A stretch of DNA of 64,000 bases. Source: Margaritifera margaritifera. Lineage: Eukaryota > Mollusca > Bivalvia > Unionida > Margaritiferidae. A program made the translations under genes and the position numbers. Shown in pieces: positions 1 through 13,834 of the stretch (its first letter is position 1; each line of letters starts with the position of its first letter). The stretch lies in contig JAQPZY010001625.1 in NCBI GenBank assembly GCA_029931535.1, positions 3,039,001 to 3,103,000 on the forward strand, given 5' to 3'. Below the pieces are notes generated by a model. The model worked only from the letters and a program-made list of their open reading frames with translations. It was not told where the DNA came from and did not search any database.

Positions 1-536
1 TATTCACATTCTGAGCACATATTTACTGCTAATATATGTTTGGGAATCGACAGAGGCATACCTTTTATATTGATTAGGTCCAGCCACTCACTCTAGTCGT
101 TCCGCTTATCTAGTATAACACCAACTGGGTGCCAAGGTTACGAGTTTAAACTGATTCAAATTACAAGCTATGCGAACTTCCGTTGCATCATAATACCTAG
201 AGTAGTTCACATCACTATATATTGAATAAGCTCTGGGGATTCTAGCAATTTGTTTCGCTTAGGATCTACAACGTGGACTCAAGTTAGTCATTGAATCAAC
301 CAAAGAGACATTCCGGCCAATTTGACGTGAGGAAAAAACATGGATCATGCCCCTGATGATAGTCAGGTGCACCATAATACTCAGGTTTTTGTACTCATGG
401 ATCGACAGAAGAGAGTCAGCAGATGCTATTTTACAAAAGAAAAGAGAAAAACAAAATTAAATGAGGGTCGCAAGTTGATAGAGAAAGGTAAACAATATAA
501 TTATGTGTAAATGCATAACATAAATTCTTTACATAA
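1..536. other. no recognised gene
   Basis: No family is recognisable. One short plus-strand frame (340-510) is listed separately. The stretch lies directly upstream of the integrase remnant and may be decayed Polinton DNA or its flank. Confidence 0.5.
340..510 (+). CDS. short highly charged ORF, unknown
   Basis: An ATG-started frame of 56 codons, rich in Lys, Arg, Asp and Gln, ends 27 bp before the first ATG of the integrase remnant. It matches no family I know. Its charge and its place upstream of a Polinton integrase allow a small element protein, but a frame this short can arise by chance. Confidence 0.15.
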   Translation: MDHAPDDSQVHHNTQVFVLMDRQKRVSRCYFTKEKRKTKLNEGRKLIEKGKQYNYV

Positions 537-1625
537 ATGGCGGCATTTTCTGCGAACCCTACTAACATTACGACAAATCCTTTTGACATTAACCAAGAAC
601 AGTATTCAAGACATTTATTCTACGATCCAGAAAGTCTAGTTGCTTTTACAAATACCAATCAATCGTGGTCACAAATTAATCAAGATTTCAGAACTCTTAG
701 TCAGGGCAAAATTCAAATAAAGAAGAGGAACAATCTACATAAACACTACACAAGCAAGCTAGAAAACATGTTTTCCTATCGAAAGGTTAATTTTATTCAT
801 GTAAAATGATTAATTCCAGACAGATATAGCTGATATCCAAGTGTATGAGAAATACAACTCTTGGTACAAATACATTTTGACAGTGATATGTGTCTTCTCA
901 TAAATGTCTGTGCTAATAAAATGAAAACAAAAATGGGAGACGGCATATATGAAGCTTTAAGAGAAATATTTAATGAATGAAAACCAGAAAAGATGTAGCT
1001 TGATAAAGACAAATAACTTTACAACCAAACTGTTAAGGATTTACTGAAAACAAATATCAAATACTTTTCTCCACTTGCTCAGATTGAAAAGTTTCGGTAT
1101 TGGAAATGTTGAGTCAAACTCTTAAGACAATAATGTGGAAGTATTTCACTGAAAAGGAAAAACAAAAGATGAGAATACACAACATCATATTACAGGTCGA
1201 TATATGCCACCGGTTAAAGCCAGTGACCCTAAAACAGGTATAAAGTATGAAATAATTTAATAGGTCATCTTACAATACCTCCACATAGAATCCCTAAATA
1301 TAAAATATATGAGAAAGTTAGCATCACAAAATATAAATATATTTTTACAAAAAGATATCTTCATTTCAGAGAAGAAATTTCCGCAATCAGACCAGTAATT
1401 TCAGAAGACCCTGTAGTATATAAATTGGAAGACTTAAGATGAGGGAATTTTGATGGATTACTTTACGAGAAGTTATCTCTATAAAACAAACAATATGACA
1501 TCTTAAAGGTTGAGAACAATTTTGAAAACAACAAAGTGAATGATACAAATATGTGGTGCAAAATGGAAAGGATATGATGAATATTTTACTACTTGGAAGC
1601 CAGAAGAAAATATGGTGTCAATGAT
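537..1625 (+). pseudogene. Polinton/Maverick integrase remnant (copy 1)
   Basis: Polinton integrases are retroviral-type DDE enzymes that insert the element; they have an N-terminal zinc/HTH part, an rve core and a C-terminal chromodomain. All three parts can be followed here across at least three frame changes. The N-terminal part (537-806) has an YDPES-like start and an LHKHYTSK segment. The core shows ADIQVYEKYNSWYKY near 829 (first Asp), LDKDK near 1001 (second Asp) and VSVLEM at 1091-1108 (Glu), followed by MWKYFT at 1133. After a YKLEDL segment near 1420 comes a chromodomain-like stretch, WKGYDEYFTTWKPEEN, near 1565. Stops and frameshifts make it non-functional. It is followed on the same strand by polymerase sequence, so the two belong to one old insertion. 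Confidence 0.85.
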
Positions 1626-1744
1626 TTAAAGTGAAAGTAAGCCTATTGATCATATGGAACATCAAAATACACACTACAGATGAAGGAAAGATTGTGCAAT
1701 ATAATGCAACACAGCTGGTATCTTTCTGAAGAAAATGACAAAAT

Positions 1745-2330
1745 CAGAGAATACAACCAAAAATAATTACTTGTGAATGTGGAAAACTGTAAGAAGAATC
1801 TCAATCTTCAGTAAAAAATGTAGATTTCACACTATTTTTAAAGTGGAAAAATATTACTATATAAGGCGCAAGACGAAAATTGATTTTTTAAATAGTACTA
1901 TAATAAATGGTGACAAACTTGCTTTGATTCAAACGTACTCAAATATGCATGAAGGAAATAGCAACCCCATTTAATGGGATTTGAAACAGGAAGAGAAAGT
2001 AAATGAATTTTTAATCAAGCTAAAAATAAAGTTATCCGATGGAAGTTACAAGACTCATTTAATGTACGTTCAAATTGAATATAAATTTAAGGTCGGAGAA
2101 GATTCTAATCAGTATTTGTTTTATTTTTCTTTTGGTTGTTATTGTATTTTTTGGTTGTTGTTGTTATTTCTTTACGAGAGGTTGAACAGAACTTATGGAA
2201 AATAATACGAAGAAATGTTATAGAAATGGATTCAGTAAAAGTCCAGCTACAAAAATCGATTAGGCTAGGATTGAGACAAGATAACGTATTACGTTATGTA
2301 GATTTATATCATAGAACATCGCCAACATAA
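1745..2330 (+). pseudogene. Cys-rich segment upstream of Polinton PolB (copy 1)
   Basis: Two short frames (1777-1974, 1981-2205) and the sequence just before them read ITCECGK followed by basic residues, then IINGDKLALIQTYSNMHEG and KVNEFLIKLKIKLSDG. The CxCGK start looks like half of a zinc finger whose His residues have been lost. The order integrase, Cys-rich segment, polymerase N-terminus is repeated without the integrase at 17.5-18.9 kb, which shows this segment belongs to the same element. It is probably the N-terminal extension of the polymerase or a small protein just ahead of it. Frameshifts near 1785 and 1975 break it. A second frame at 2136-2330 overlaps its end and is unassigned. 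Confidence 0.5.
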
Positions 2331-2539
2331 TTAGCAAAATTATATAGAAAGGAAAATTGAAAATATGTTTTGATATACTAGCGACAAAACTTAATCCAGA
2401 ATTATGTATTGATATACACTGTTGTTTTTTTTTAAACTAAATTATTTAAATACTAAATTATTTTAATCTGCATATGAATATATGTATACATAGATTTACC
2501 AAATCAATTAAAAATGAAAAATAAAAAAATACTAACAAA

Positions 2540-3180
2540 TCTCCCAAATAGTGACAATAAATGTTTTTTGTATGCACTATAATCTATTATAAACCAGCCA
2601 TGTGATCATCTGTAGAGGCCACAACAATATTACTTAGTAAATATTGATATTTTTTTCAAACAAATATCCGAAGAAAAGAGAAATATATATTTTAAAACAA
2701 ATAAATTGAATCTAATATTTATCATAATGTATATAAACCAGTAAATAAACTTAAGAGACAAGTTAGAATAGCATAAATATGAAGAGACAGTGATAAAGAT
2801 ATGTTAAATAAATATTTGATGAAGAAGAAAGCAACTGTAATTATTGTGGACTAAAGGATTTAACAAAATTAGTATCATAACAAATTTTAAAAAATGAGAA
2901 AAAAAAATGTATTTGTGTAAGAAGTGTCTGAATTATTTTTGTTCTGAATTAAATTTATTGGATAATAAAATATTATGCAACAAAATAGATAACACCATGA
3001 ACATAATTCCAGAAAAGTGTTATGTCAGTAAATGTTAAAACTGCTAACACAACTACTGGTTCCTTTTGTTCTATATTGTGATTTTGAATATCGTATGGTA
3101 TTCCAATTCAAGAATTGTGTGAACGTAGAATGTATGTATGTATGTATTTTGTGTATGCATGTATTAGCGTTTAACGGCAA
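2540..3180 (+). pseudogene. Polinton protein-primed DNA polymerase B, N-terminal remnant (copy 1)
   Basis: The order of motifs matches the region ahead of and at the start of the PolB exonuclease domain in Polintons. There is an SDNKCFLYAL segment near 2550 (family form NxDxKCFxWxV). NYCGLKDLTKLVS lies near 2838, in the place of the family's HYVWIKNLSKLVSSQ. A zinc-binding pair, YLCKKCLNYF, lies near 2910. Finally VPFVLYCDFEY lies near 3060, where DFE is the Exo I metal-binding motif. Polymerase motifs A to C are absent, so the gene is truncated at about 3.18 kb and also broken by frameshifts. The equivalent stretch at 18.18-18.87 kb supports the call. Confidence 0.8.
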
Positions 3181-3389
3181 CTCACGCAATAACGACCATA
3201 TGGTTCCAAATTAAAAGAAAAAGTTATATAAATATTAAAAATTAAAAATATTGCACAAAGTTATTAATAAGATAAACTTTTCCAAATAAATGCAAATATG
3301 AACTACAAGATACAATACAAAAAAGTAATGATGATACAATTTTGTTAAAGGATTATAAAATGAAATATAAAGGTAAAACATTTTAAATT

Positions 3390-3560
3390 CTTCATTGAGT
3401 TCAGATTACAATATTTCTGTCTCGCGGGGTGGAAGTCAACACAGTCCACAAGAATGTGTTCCACTGTCAATGGACACTAAGCGGGGTACGCACTCTGGTC
3501 GAGGTTCACCCTTCAAGAGGTATGCATGAGTCAGGTGTGAGAGTCCGATACGCAATCAGC
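3390..3560 (-). pseudogene. LINE ORF2 C-terminal fragment
   Basis: Read on the minus strand, this GC-richer patch gives CPLTVEHILVDCVDFHPARQ. That is the Cys/His knuckle ending (C..TVEHILxxC..F...R) typical of many animal non-LTR retrotransposon polyproteins. A stop lies just before the first Cys and no reverse transcriptase domain is visible nearby. It is a short isolated relic, downstream of and antisense to the polymerase remnant. The homology may extend to about 3640. Confidence 0.55.
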
Positions 3561-3640
3561 ACAATACCATCTCATCTCTGCAATCTTTTCTACTTGGGGG
3601 ATGCAACTCTCCAAAAGTGGTTTTTAATTTTCTAAAGTGT

Positions 3641-5358
<1,718 letters not shown>

Positions 5359-5596
5359 CGCCACTCTTTATGCATGTTAGGGACATAAAATGCCTAGTAG
5401 CTTAAAAACAATTAAGTCGGCAGACTTTCTTATGTCTTCCTTTATTTCATTCATTCATTCAAATACAGATACTATCTGATATGTAGCGTAAGGGAGCCTC
5501 TGGGCTCTAGGTCTTATCGTGTGCCTTGCCCTACATGTAGACTTATGGATGCGAGTGAGAATTTCTGCTACCAAAGGTTACGTCAGTCACCTTTCG

Positions 5597-6800
5597 CTGC
5601 GTCATTTTGGGTGATGTTAGGCACATTCCAGAGAGAGGAGTCTATATAAATGGCTCCCGGGAAGCAGATGCAAGCATAAATATATCTGCATTCCCCTGGA
5701 GTTCTTATTCTCGTCGTTACAGCTATGCAATCGTCCAATTAATTGTAAATTCTAAAGTGTACTATCTTATTCTTTGTAGATTTTATATTATTTTCGTATA
5801 CGCTATGTCAGTATAATAACGATAAGTGTCTAAAAGCATTGGAGTCGTGTCAATATTATATTTCCAGAAGTTTCATCGGAGATAAAGCGATGACTAATTT
5901 GCCTCTGTATAGATCCTTTCTGACAGGGAAGCTCTAAATGCTGCAAAACAAAGTCTAAGTCCCGGAATATGTATCAGATCAGTAATCTGCAGGTAAGATT
6001 TGCGAGCTGATCCTTACATAATAGATCTATAGTCAAGTTTTTATCCTTCAAAAGTCTTGCATAACCAACTTAATACCTTCCGATCTGCTACCACAATCTT
6101 TGTTTGCTACGACTCATATTAAATCCGGGCTTTTCTACATTTGCTCCTGAGGTATCTATATAAGTTAATAAAAACATTTGTACAGGTATGAAAATAGAGA
6201 TAAAAGAGAGTTATGCAAGTCCCACATTGAATACAATATGCAAGGATCATGCCTGTTGAATAATGTCACCTAAGTGCTGTCTAACATCGCGAAGTGTGCT
6301 TCATCATATCATGTTATGCTGCAGTCTAGTTTCTATCCCTAAGAAAAACAAAAACAAATTATAAAGGCACGGCCATTAGTGTTGAATTTGAATATATAAA
6401 TTAAAGGTGTGCTTAGTTATGTGGCCACAGTCCAGTACCACTTATATAACAATGATAGTAATCAACTAATTTTGTTCTATATCTAATGATAGATTACCAA
6501 GAAATATGTGTTTTTATGAACCGTCCACTAACCCCACCTCCCTTTCTGTATTGCAGCTGTCAAGAATTACCAGCATTTAGGGACATATCTAAATACCTAT
6601 TACGGACACAAAGAATATGTTCTTGTATATGAAAATAACAGAAATGAAGTGAACATAAATTAAAATAAGATTAATAGTTTGCAAGTAGTTGGGTGGGGGC
6701 CATGACGCGGTGATTGGAGTCTGTATGAGAGGATACGATCAGTCTATTATCCGACTATCTTGGAAACTCATGTATATGAGCGGGGTGGGGTTTACAGTAG
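5597..6800 (+). repeat. interspersed repeat R3, copy A (internally deleted)
   Basis: The start (TTGGGTGATGTTAGGCACATTCCAG) and a GGAGTTCTTATTCTCGTCGT segment near 5699 recur in copy D at 19.2-19.3 kb. The later part, from a TTTGCCTCTGTATAGA segment near 5899 onward, recurs in copies B, C and D. Relative to D this copy lacks about 1.1 kb, equivalent to 19.5-20.66 kb. No coding frame is conserved among copies, so it appears non-coding. Family identity is unknown. Confidence 0.75.
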
Positions 6801-6959
6801 GTGGAGAGCTATTAGGACTAACACCAATTCCTACAGACCCACCCACACATACAAAGAATCGGATGAAGACTAGAATAGTTAAGCTATGGTCACTATCATA
6901 TAAAATTGCAATCCAACACCCACATTTAACATCCAATATCCGACTTACAACCGAAACCG

Positions 6960-7540
6960 ACTATGCAAATGGGAGTTTTGTGATGGTCGCTAACACACAT
7001 CATTACAATCCAACCTTCACCCTTGCAAACAAAACGGACGCGGGAAGGTACGAGACATATAACGGTCACTGACATAACTATCTACCAGTCCACACACGCA
7101 ACAAAACAGACGAGGGAAAGGGGAGTTATATGACGGTTTCTAATACACATAACAATATTTCAACACTCACCTTTACAAACAAAGCAGAGGAGGGAAAAGG
7201 GATAGGTGAGGGTCACTCGCACCTATTTACGAATAAGCTATCACACACTCCTACAATCAAACACACACTTACAAACAACATAGAGGAGTAAAAACAGATA
7301 GTTGAGGGTCACTGAAACCTACTTACAGACAAACAAACACACACACGCACACAATATGCATCACCACACATACAAACAAAACAGACGAGGGAATGGGATA
7401 GGCGAGGGTCGCTCATACCTGCAGATGGACAAACAAACAAACGAACAAACATATACATATTCTTATTAACCAACAAGCGAACAAACACATACTTACAAAT
7501 AAAAATCAAGCACACATCCTTACAAACAAACAAAAAATGA
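6960..7540 (+). repeat. degenerate minisatellite
   Basis: A motif close to ACAAACAAAACAGACGAGGG recurs at about 7026, 7097, 7176, 7273 and 7374, usually followed by GATAGGTGAGGGTCACTC-like sequence. Spacing is 70-100 bp. Units have diverged and CA-rich linkers vary. A related array lies in inverse orientation at 28.2-28.8 kb. Confidence 0.7.
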
Positions 7541-7581
7541 GTAGGAGACTATTTATTGACAATGCATGCATGCAGAAATAT

Positions 7582-7583
<2 letters not shown>

Positions 7584-7651
<68 letters not shown>
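7584..7651. repeat. (TA)n microsatellite with short (CATA) lead
   Basis: A (CATA) lead is followed by about 56 bp of TA repeat. Confidence 0.97.
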
Positions 7652-7657
<6 letters not shown>

Positions 7658-8105
7658 AGTTTGGTGAGTGGGTGGTTACGAGCAATAACACATAAAAGCA
7701 CGTCCCCACAAACATACAAACATACATACAATCATACTAGCTATTGGTGGGAATTGAATCGTGGATGAAAGCTGGTACATTAGTCGACCAACAGGATGGA
7801 AAGATCGACAAAAACCTACATAATTAAAAGACAAGAACTTATTTATACCATCCAACACACCTCATTGCTAACCAACACTGCTCCTACGTACAAACACATA
7901 ATGAAAACGGGGTAGATTTTTGCGACTACCACATACTTTTCTAAACAACCCAACACACGTTTTGCTCACCAGCATCACACGTACATACAAACAAACAAGG
8001 GATATTTTCTGACAATTACGCTATTTATTTTACAAATAAAGAAATTTTGCTTTATTTTATCCTTATTGTTAAAGTTATCAACAAGATCTATGTAAATAGT
8101 GCATG

Positions 8106-8107
<2 letters not shown>
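7652..8107. other. no recognised gene
   Basis: CA-rich sequence continuing the character of the minisatellite. A segment near 7747 (GGGAATTGAATCGTGG) faintly resembles the reverse of a tRNA T-arm, as in tRNA-derived SINEs, but too little of it fits. Confidence 0.4.

Positions 8108-8177
<70 letters not shown>
8108..8177. repeat. compound microsatellite (AT)n(GT)n
   Basis: About 30 bp of AT passes directly into about 40 bp of GT. Confidence 0.97.
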
Positions 8178-8182
<5 letters not shown>

Positions 8183-8290
8183 GGGAGAAAAATGAAGGGT
8201 TAAAATTTAAATATAGTTAGAAGAGCAAAGACAAGTATTAGACAGTAAAGTTATTCACACATAATGGTTTTGGTTTTGGAAATATATAAA

Positions 8291-8297
<7 letters not shown>

Positions 8298-8337
<40 letters not shown>

Positions 8338-8353
8338 GAGAGAAAGAGAGAGA
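8298..8353. repeat. (GA)n microsatellite
   Basis: GA repeat with minor interruptions toward its 3' end. Confidence 0.97.
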
Positions 8354-9564
8354 TGCTTAGATAAAAAAAAACATTCAACTGAAGAATTAAATGTAACCAA
8401 GAACAGAACTATGTTAACTTAATTTTAATATTGTTTTAACACATCATTGCATTTATTGTATCTACTTTTCCACTTAAAGTTCAATTGATCACGCAGACGC
8501 ATCTTGTCAACTAAATCAACAATGGTAAAAGCTAGCCTTTATGTAATTATTTATTGATACTCACTGAATGATTTGAGAACACTTTGTTGTATTAATTTAC
8601 TTAACAATTATCGCCTAGTGGCCTTGAAATCGACGACATGCATAAAAACAATCTTTTTACCAAACCGAGGTTTGAGAATGATTTGAAAAAAACGTATTTG
8701 TAGCTATTTAATTATTTGCCAAGTATTAAGTATGTATTGGTCGCTAGTAATTATTAAATAAACAATAGACGATACACACCGCTTGTGGAGTGATGGATGT
8801 TTTGATACATTTATCGTTCTTTTAAAGAAATTAAATTGGCTAATCAAATCGTTACAGACGAGTGTCTTTAATTTCTAAACAAACTTTTCAAAGAAATTTC
8901 ACGAGCTACAATATTGACAATTATCATCAAGTCACCATGAAATTGGACGATTTTTAGAGTTATCAAACTCGGCACATTTCAGAGCCTACTCTCAAACTGC
9001 ACGTAGCTGGGTTAGGAATTAAAAGTCGGTGAATCCCGAATACTTACAAATAGTATAATTAAAACATAACTGATAAGTTAAAATATTAATATTTATTCCC
9101 TCTTTGTCAATATTTGCTAAATATTGACATTATTATATCTGCGCAAGAAAACGCGAGACTGACCTTGACTACAACATGGAAGTGACAGAGTTTGACAGTG
9201 TATTGTTTGAAATAAAGGATTCATAGAAACTGCGGGCAATTGTGCAATAAAGAATGCGGTACATATATACGCAATAGACGGTAAATAAAGGTGCTGATAT
9301 TCAAAAATGTGGCGAGGTGGATTTGTAAAATTCCGTAAGTATGGCACACAGTGGATTTTTAAAATTCTGGAAAAATGGTCCTAAAAAAGGGACATCGATT
9401 TAAATAAATAACACAAAAACTATCACCACATTTCCATTATCGGCTGCGACTGTCTGAAATATTTTCCTTCTCCGAGCCGCACTGCTGCTGTTGTCATGGA
9501 TGGTTTGGATTTATTTCTGAAAAGTAAGTTTCGATTCAGAATGTTGTTTTGATTTAACGAAAAA
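8354..9564. other. no recognised feature
   Basis: AT-rich. No coding frame, RNA gene or repeat relation recognised. Confidence 0.5.
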
Positions 9565-11289
9565 CAATTGTATCTCCATCCTGAGAGTTCTCTTCTCTTC
9601 GTTACAGGGAGTATCGATTCTGGTAACCTGTCACAAGCCCCGATAAATGTAATGGAGCGATGCCGCTCAAGTCAAGGTGAAGAAGTCCAAGTAAATAACA
9701 CGAACTCTCACCGTTCGATCTAGAGAATTTGCTTTGCAGAAACCTAAGTTGTAATTATAGATAGAATACATCCTTCAGTATTAATGAACGATGGAACATT
9801 TTCATCACAAAACTGTCACAAAACTGTCACGATGATTCGGTGGAAAGTGCAGATCATTGCATCATCGAATCGTCGGTATAATGGGACGTATGGTCGCGAT
9901 ATATGATTATCTGATTTATTTTTTATTTACTTTGACAAATGATCGGATTGGTTGATGATTTTTTGAATTGGCAAAATAAAATAAAAATAATGGGTGCTGG
10001 GGGTGGTGGGTGAAACCAATGGTGGCGATTTGAAAATATATACATTTTCAGTATTGACAAGACTGGGTTTTTTCTTCTACATCTAGATGAGGACGAAATT
10101 GAATGCCAACGATGCAATGAACGTTTATTTGGGAGCGTACAATGATTGCAGTTTGGTCTTAAAGATGTCAACATACGCGTGAATTTTTGCGATTAGAGAT
10201 AGTTCGGTAGCTTACCAAAGAATCAATTTCGTTCATCTGTGATATATCTATGGTTCATTTGCCTCTATATAGAGGTTTTCTGATGCAAAAGATTTAAATG
10301 TTCTCAGACAAAGTCTAAGTTCCTTACACAATCGATGTATAGTTAAGTTTGGATCCTACTAATGCCCTGCATAACCGGAATAATACCTTATGGTCTGCTT
10401 CCCAATCTGTGTTTGCCACTATTCATATTAGATACGGGACTACTCTACGCATGCCCCTAAAGTATCTAAGTAAACTAATAAAACATTTCATGTGTACAAT
10501 TATTAGCATAGAGATACAAAGTGGGTTTTACAAATCCCAAATCATATTCGAAAGGAAAGGATCATGCCTGCTGAATAATATCACTTTCATGTTGTATAAC
10601 AGAATATACACTCATCATAACTGGTTACGGTATAGTCTAGTTTATCACTCTAGGAAAAGCAATAAGAAAAAAAACCACGACCACCTGTGCTAAATATATA
10701 AACGAAACGTGTGCAACACTGATATTAATCAACTATTTATTTCAATATATGTTGCCGGATAACCAACACATATACGGTTTTGTGAACGTCCAACCACACC
10801 CAAATTATCTTTCTATATTACAGCTGTCAAAAACCATAAACGGTTTTGGACAGCATCATCAGTTTTGGACATATCAGGATACCAATTACAGACAAAACGT
10901 ATGATATAAAGGGGTATGTTTTATGGTCTAATACTAGTCATCACATCCTTTACAAAAAGTATTTCTTCCATGACAAACCTACGTCGTTTTGGAAACTTTA
11001 ATAAATGGTTGGTTGGTTTGTAAGTGGATAAATATGGTAATATATAATCCAGCTCGACACAAACTATAACTATGAAACAATGCATGAAATTATCTACACA
11101 GTAAGGCACTATTGACCTACAAGTTCTTGTGTGCGAGTAACCATTTGCCTTTCTCTGTGTTCTAAGTCACATACAGAATAATTATTGTATATGTCCTTAG
11201 TCTGCCTCATGCAAAACGCAATAGTCCCAAACTATGTTGCATGTTAGGACATAGTGATATTGAGATATATGAAGTATACAATATACCAA

Positions 11290-11667
11290 TATACAAAACA
11301 TTTTTCTTATATGGTCAGATCTGGATGAGAAATCCACCACAATCCCTGACGATATTTTATCTATACCACTGTGGCATAACAAGTTCATAAAAATAATTGG
11401 TAAAACTGTATTTTATGAAAACAATGTTGCACCATTTCGATTTTATATATTATTGATTTATTGAAAATTTCAAGTTCTATAAAAGTATTGAGCTTAATTC
11501 CGTACATCTCTGTTCCTCTGCAAAGGCAAGTACAATTGGAAGCAGATGGAAAAAGATAAAGGCAGCACTGAAATGGCAAAATCTGTATCTGCTTTTAATT
11601 TGTTTTGACAGAATCTTACCAGTTTGTATCATTTGTATGCATATAGGTAAATATTGATATACTTATA

Positions 11668-11730
<63 letters not shown>

Positions 11731-12005
11731 CTTTGCATATGTATATATGTGCATATATATGCATGTATGTGTGTAGGTATATATTGTTATGCAATATAGG
11801 TGCATATTAGTTTGTGTATATATGGCTATGCATGTGTGGGCATGCATATGCATGCGCGAATGCATGTGTATGTATGATGTATACATATATATGTGTGTGC
11901 CTATGTGCGTGTATGCATATGCATATTAGATTTTTGAGCTATAATGTCATGCATTAGTTTATATGTGTTGGTCGCTGATCAATAACAAAAGAGTATCCAA
12001 TAATA
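11290..12005 (+). mobile_element. insertion in R3 copy B with a possible LINE fragment
   Basis: This block interrupts R3 homology seen uninterrupted at about 21.57 kb in copy D. Its first third gives a plus-strand reading with IPLWHNKFIKIIGKTVFYEN (about 11361-11420). That resembles the 'PLWxN..I.I.GK.VFY..W' segment after the thumb of L1/Tx1-type LINE proteins. A second frame continues with FYKSIELN. A long AT microsatellite and TATG-like sequence follow. No target-site duplication is clear. The LINE assignment is tentative. Confidence 0.35.
11671..11728. repeat. (AT)n microsatellite
   Basis: About 58 bp of pure AT repeat. Confidence 0.97.
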
Positions 12006-12260
12006 TTTTATTTTATATGAAGAGAACATAAATGAAAATATGATAAATATTTTACATGTAACTGGGGTGGATTATGCGGGATGGGGCCTCTATTCCTGGA
12101 AGAGAAATGTCCTCTCTCTCGACATTTTCTATTGGACCAGAATGGAGGAAAAGATGAATTTTAAGAGGAATATCAAGGGACAATTTTCTATCCAAGATTA
12201 CCGCCAGCATCAAGAGATTTAGGTCAAAGGTCATGATCTTTTCAAGACCGAAAGCGTTTT

Positions 12261-12694
12261 ATTTTATGACATCATGACTTGCAGTAAACTTTGGCTCCGA
12301 AATTTTGTTACGGATGTAATGGAAAAACAAATGCGCATGAACAAAAATGAAAAAGCTATTTTTTTGTGTGCATGTGCAATGGAAATATAGTATTTTTTGT
12401 GCATGCGCAATTAAGGCATAGTTTATGCTCTTGAGCAATGAATATAAATGTGTGCATGCGCAAGAAAAATGAAAATAACACTAATTAATCAATCTGGACC
12501 AAAATTAAAAGTTAAAAAAGTTAAACAAAAAGTGTAGCTCAAAAACCCAATGAAGAAAACATTTTCTCAAAACATATTTACTTTTAAACAAAATCCAAAT
12601 AAGAAATACAACACTAGTTGTTAGGTAGACAAACGTATACATGCATATAAACATCCATACATACACTCATGCAACGCCACAGCTCTGTACACAT

Positions 12695-12745
<51 letters not shown>

Positions 12746-13379
12746 GAGTACAATTCACATGGCTAATAATAGTCCTTTCATTTGCAATGGATCAAGCAAC
12801 GAATAGCGTGTCAGGGATTGAATAAGATAAATGCAATAAACTGACAACGAACAGTACAAAACTAGTTCTTAAGTAGCCTAAGCACTTTCGACTCTCAAAT
12901 TCTCTTTTTAAAGGCAAGCACAAAACAGAGACAAGACGAACAATAATCACAAAAATGCGTTACCATTACAAGAGTTTAACTAACTATTTGTAGTTGAATT
13001 ACAGCTTGAAAATGTTTAATTGGTCGTCTAGTTGGCTGCATGATGCTGTAAATTAGTACGTTTTGACCTACAAAGGGATTAGCCATATTGCCGTCTGTTT
13101 TGTATTGTAAATTGGTGTAACCGCAGATTACATCCCGATGATATCACTGTTTCCGTAATGACCTTTGCAATAATAATACGAGGGCGAACAACAAAAAAGC
13201 AGCAGTAATTATAGGTGAGTGAGTGACTAATGAGCGAAATTAATTAATTATTTAATCTAAAATGTGGTGGCTTTAAACAGATAATGATCTTATATGCTTG
13301 TGATTGTATTTTTGCTAGTCTTGATAGTTTAAGACGCTTGGTTTCGGTGTTCTAAGGCGGCTTCTGAGTATGCAAATAT
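12261..13379. other. no recognised gene
   Basis: 12240-12500 holds repeated GCATGCGCAA-like 10-mers (near 12330, 12367, 12402, 12454), probably still within R3. The remainder is AT-rich without recognised features apart from the listed microsatellite. Confidence 0.45.
12697..12743. repeat. (AT)n microsatellite
   Basis: About 47 bp of AT repeat after a CATCCATA-type lead. Confidence 0.97.
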
Positions 13380-13640
13380 TTGCGTAGAGTTAAAAGGAAA
13401 GTTATGCAAGTCCGAAATTGAGTACGAAGGGCATGTCTGTTTGTTTGATAATATAACTTAAATGTTGTATAGCATCGATAAATTCACTTTATCATAGCAG
13501 GTTATGGTGTAGTCTGGTTTATCAACCTAAGAAAAACATAATAAAAGATTGCAAAACCACGATGAACGGTGCTAAATATATAGGCAAAATGTGTGCCTAG
13601 TTAGGTGACCGTTGTCCAGTACCACTGTTATACCAATACA
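13380..13640 (+). repeat. interspersed repeat R3, copy C (short)
   Basis: It matches copy D around 20.94-21.19 kb: GTTATGCAAGTCC near 13401, GGTTATGGTGTAGTCTGGTT near 13500, and GTCCAGTACCACTGTTATAC just before the CT/AT microsatellite. Confidence 0.75.
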
Positions 13641-13658
13641 ATTAATCCGCTATTTCCC

Positions 13659-13818
<160 letters not shown>

Positions 13819-13834
13819 TGTGTGTGTGTGGCTG

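Larger units (their letters stand above)
9565..12260 (+). repeat. interspersed repeat R3, copy B (split by an insertion)
   Basis: The start (TCCATCCTGAGAGTTCTCTT near 9577) matches copy D at 20.05 kb. Homology continues through the TTTGCCTCTATATAGAGG segment near 10259 and CTTATGGTCTGCTTC near 10387 to GAAGTATACAATATACC near 11271. It resumes at about 12006 (ATTTTATTTTATATGAA) and runs through GGATTATGCGGGATGGGG near 12070 and GATTTAGGTCAAAGGTCA near 12217. In copy D these two parts are contiguous, so about 0.7 kb was inserted here. Confidence 0.75.

Noticed and set aside
3429..3635. 68-codon plus-strand frame, GC-richer than its surroundings
   Set aside because: The minus strand of the same patch shows a LINE C-terminal Cys/His motif, a better explanation.
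7747..7800. tRNA-like or SINE B-box sequence
   Set aside because: Only a T-arm-like stretch is present; no A box, stem set or 3' tail can be assembled.
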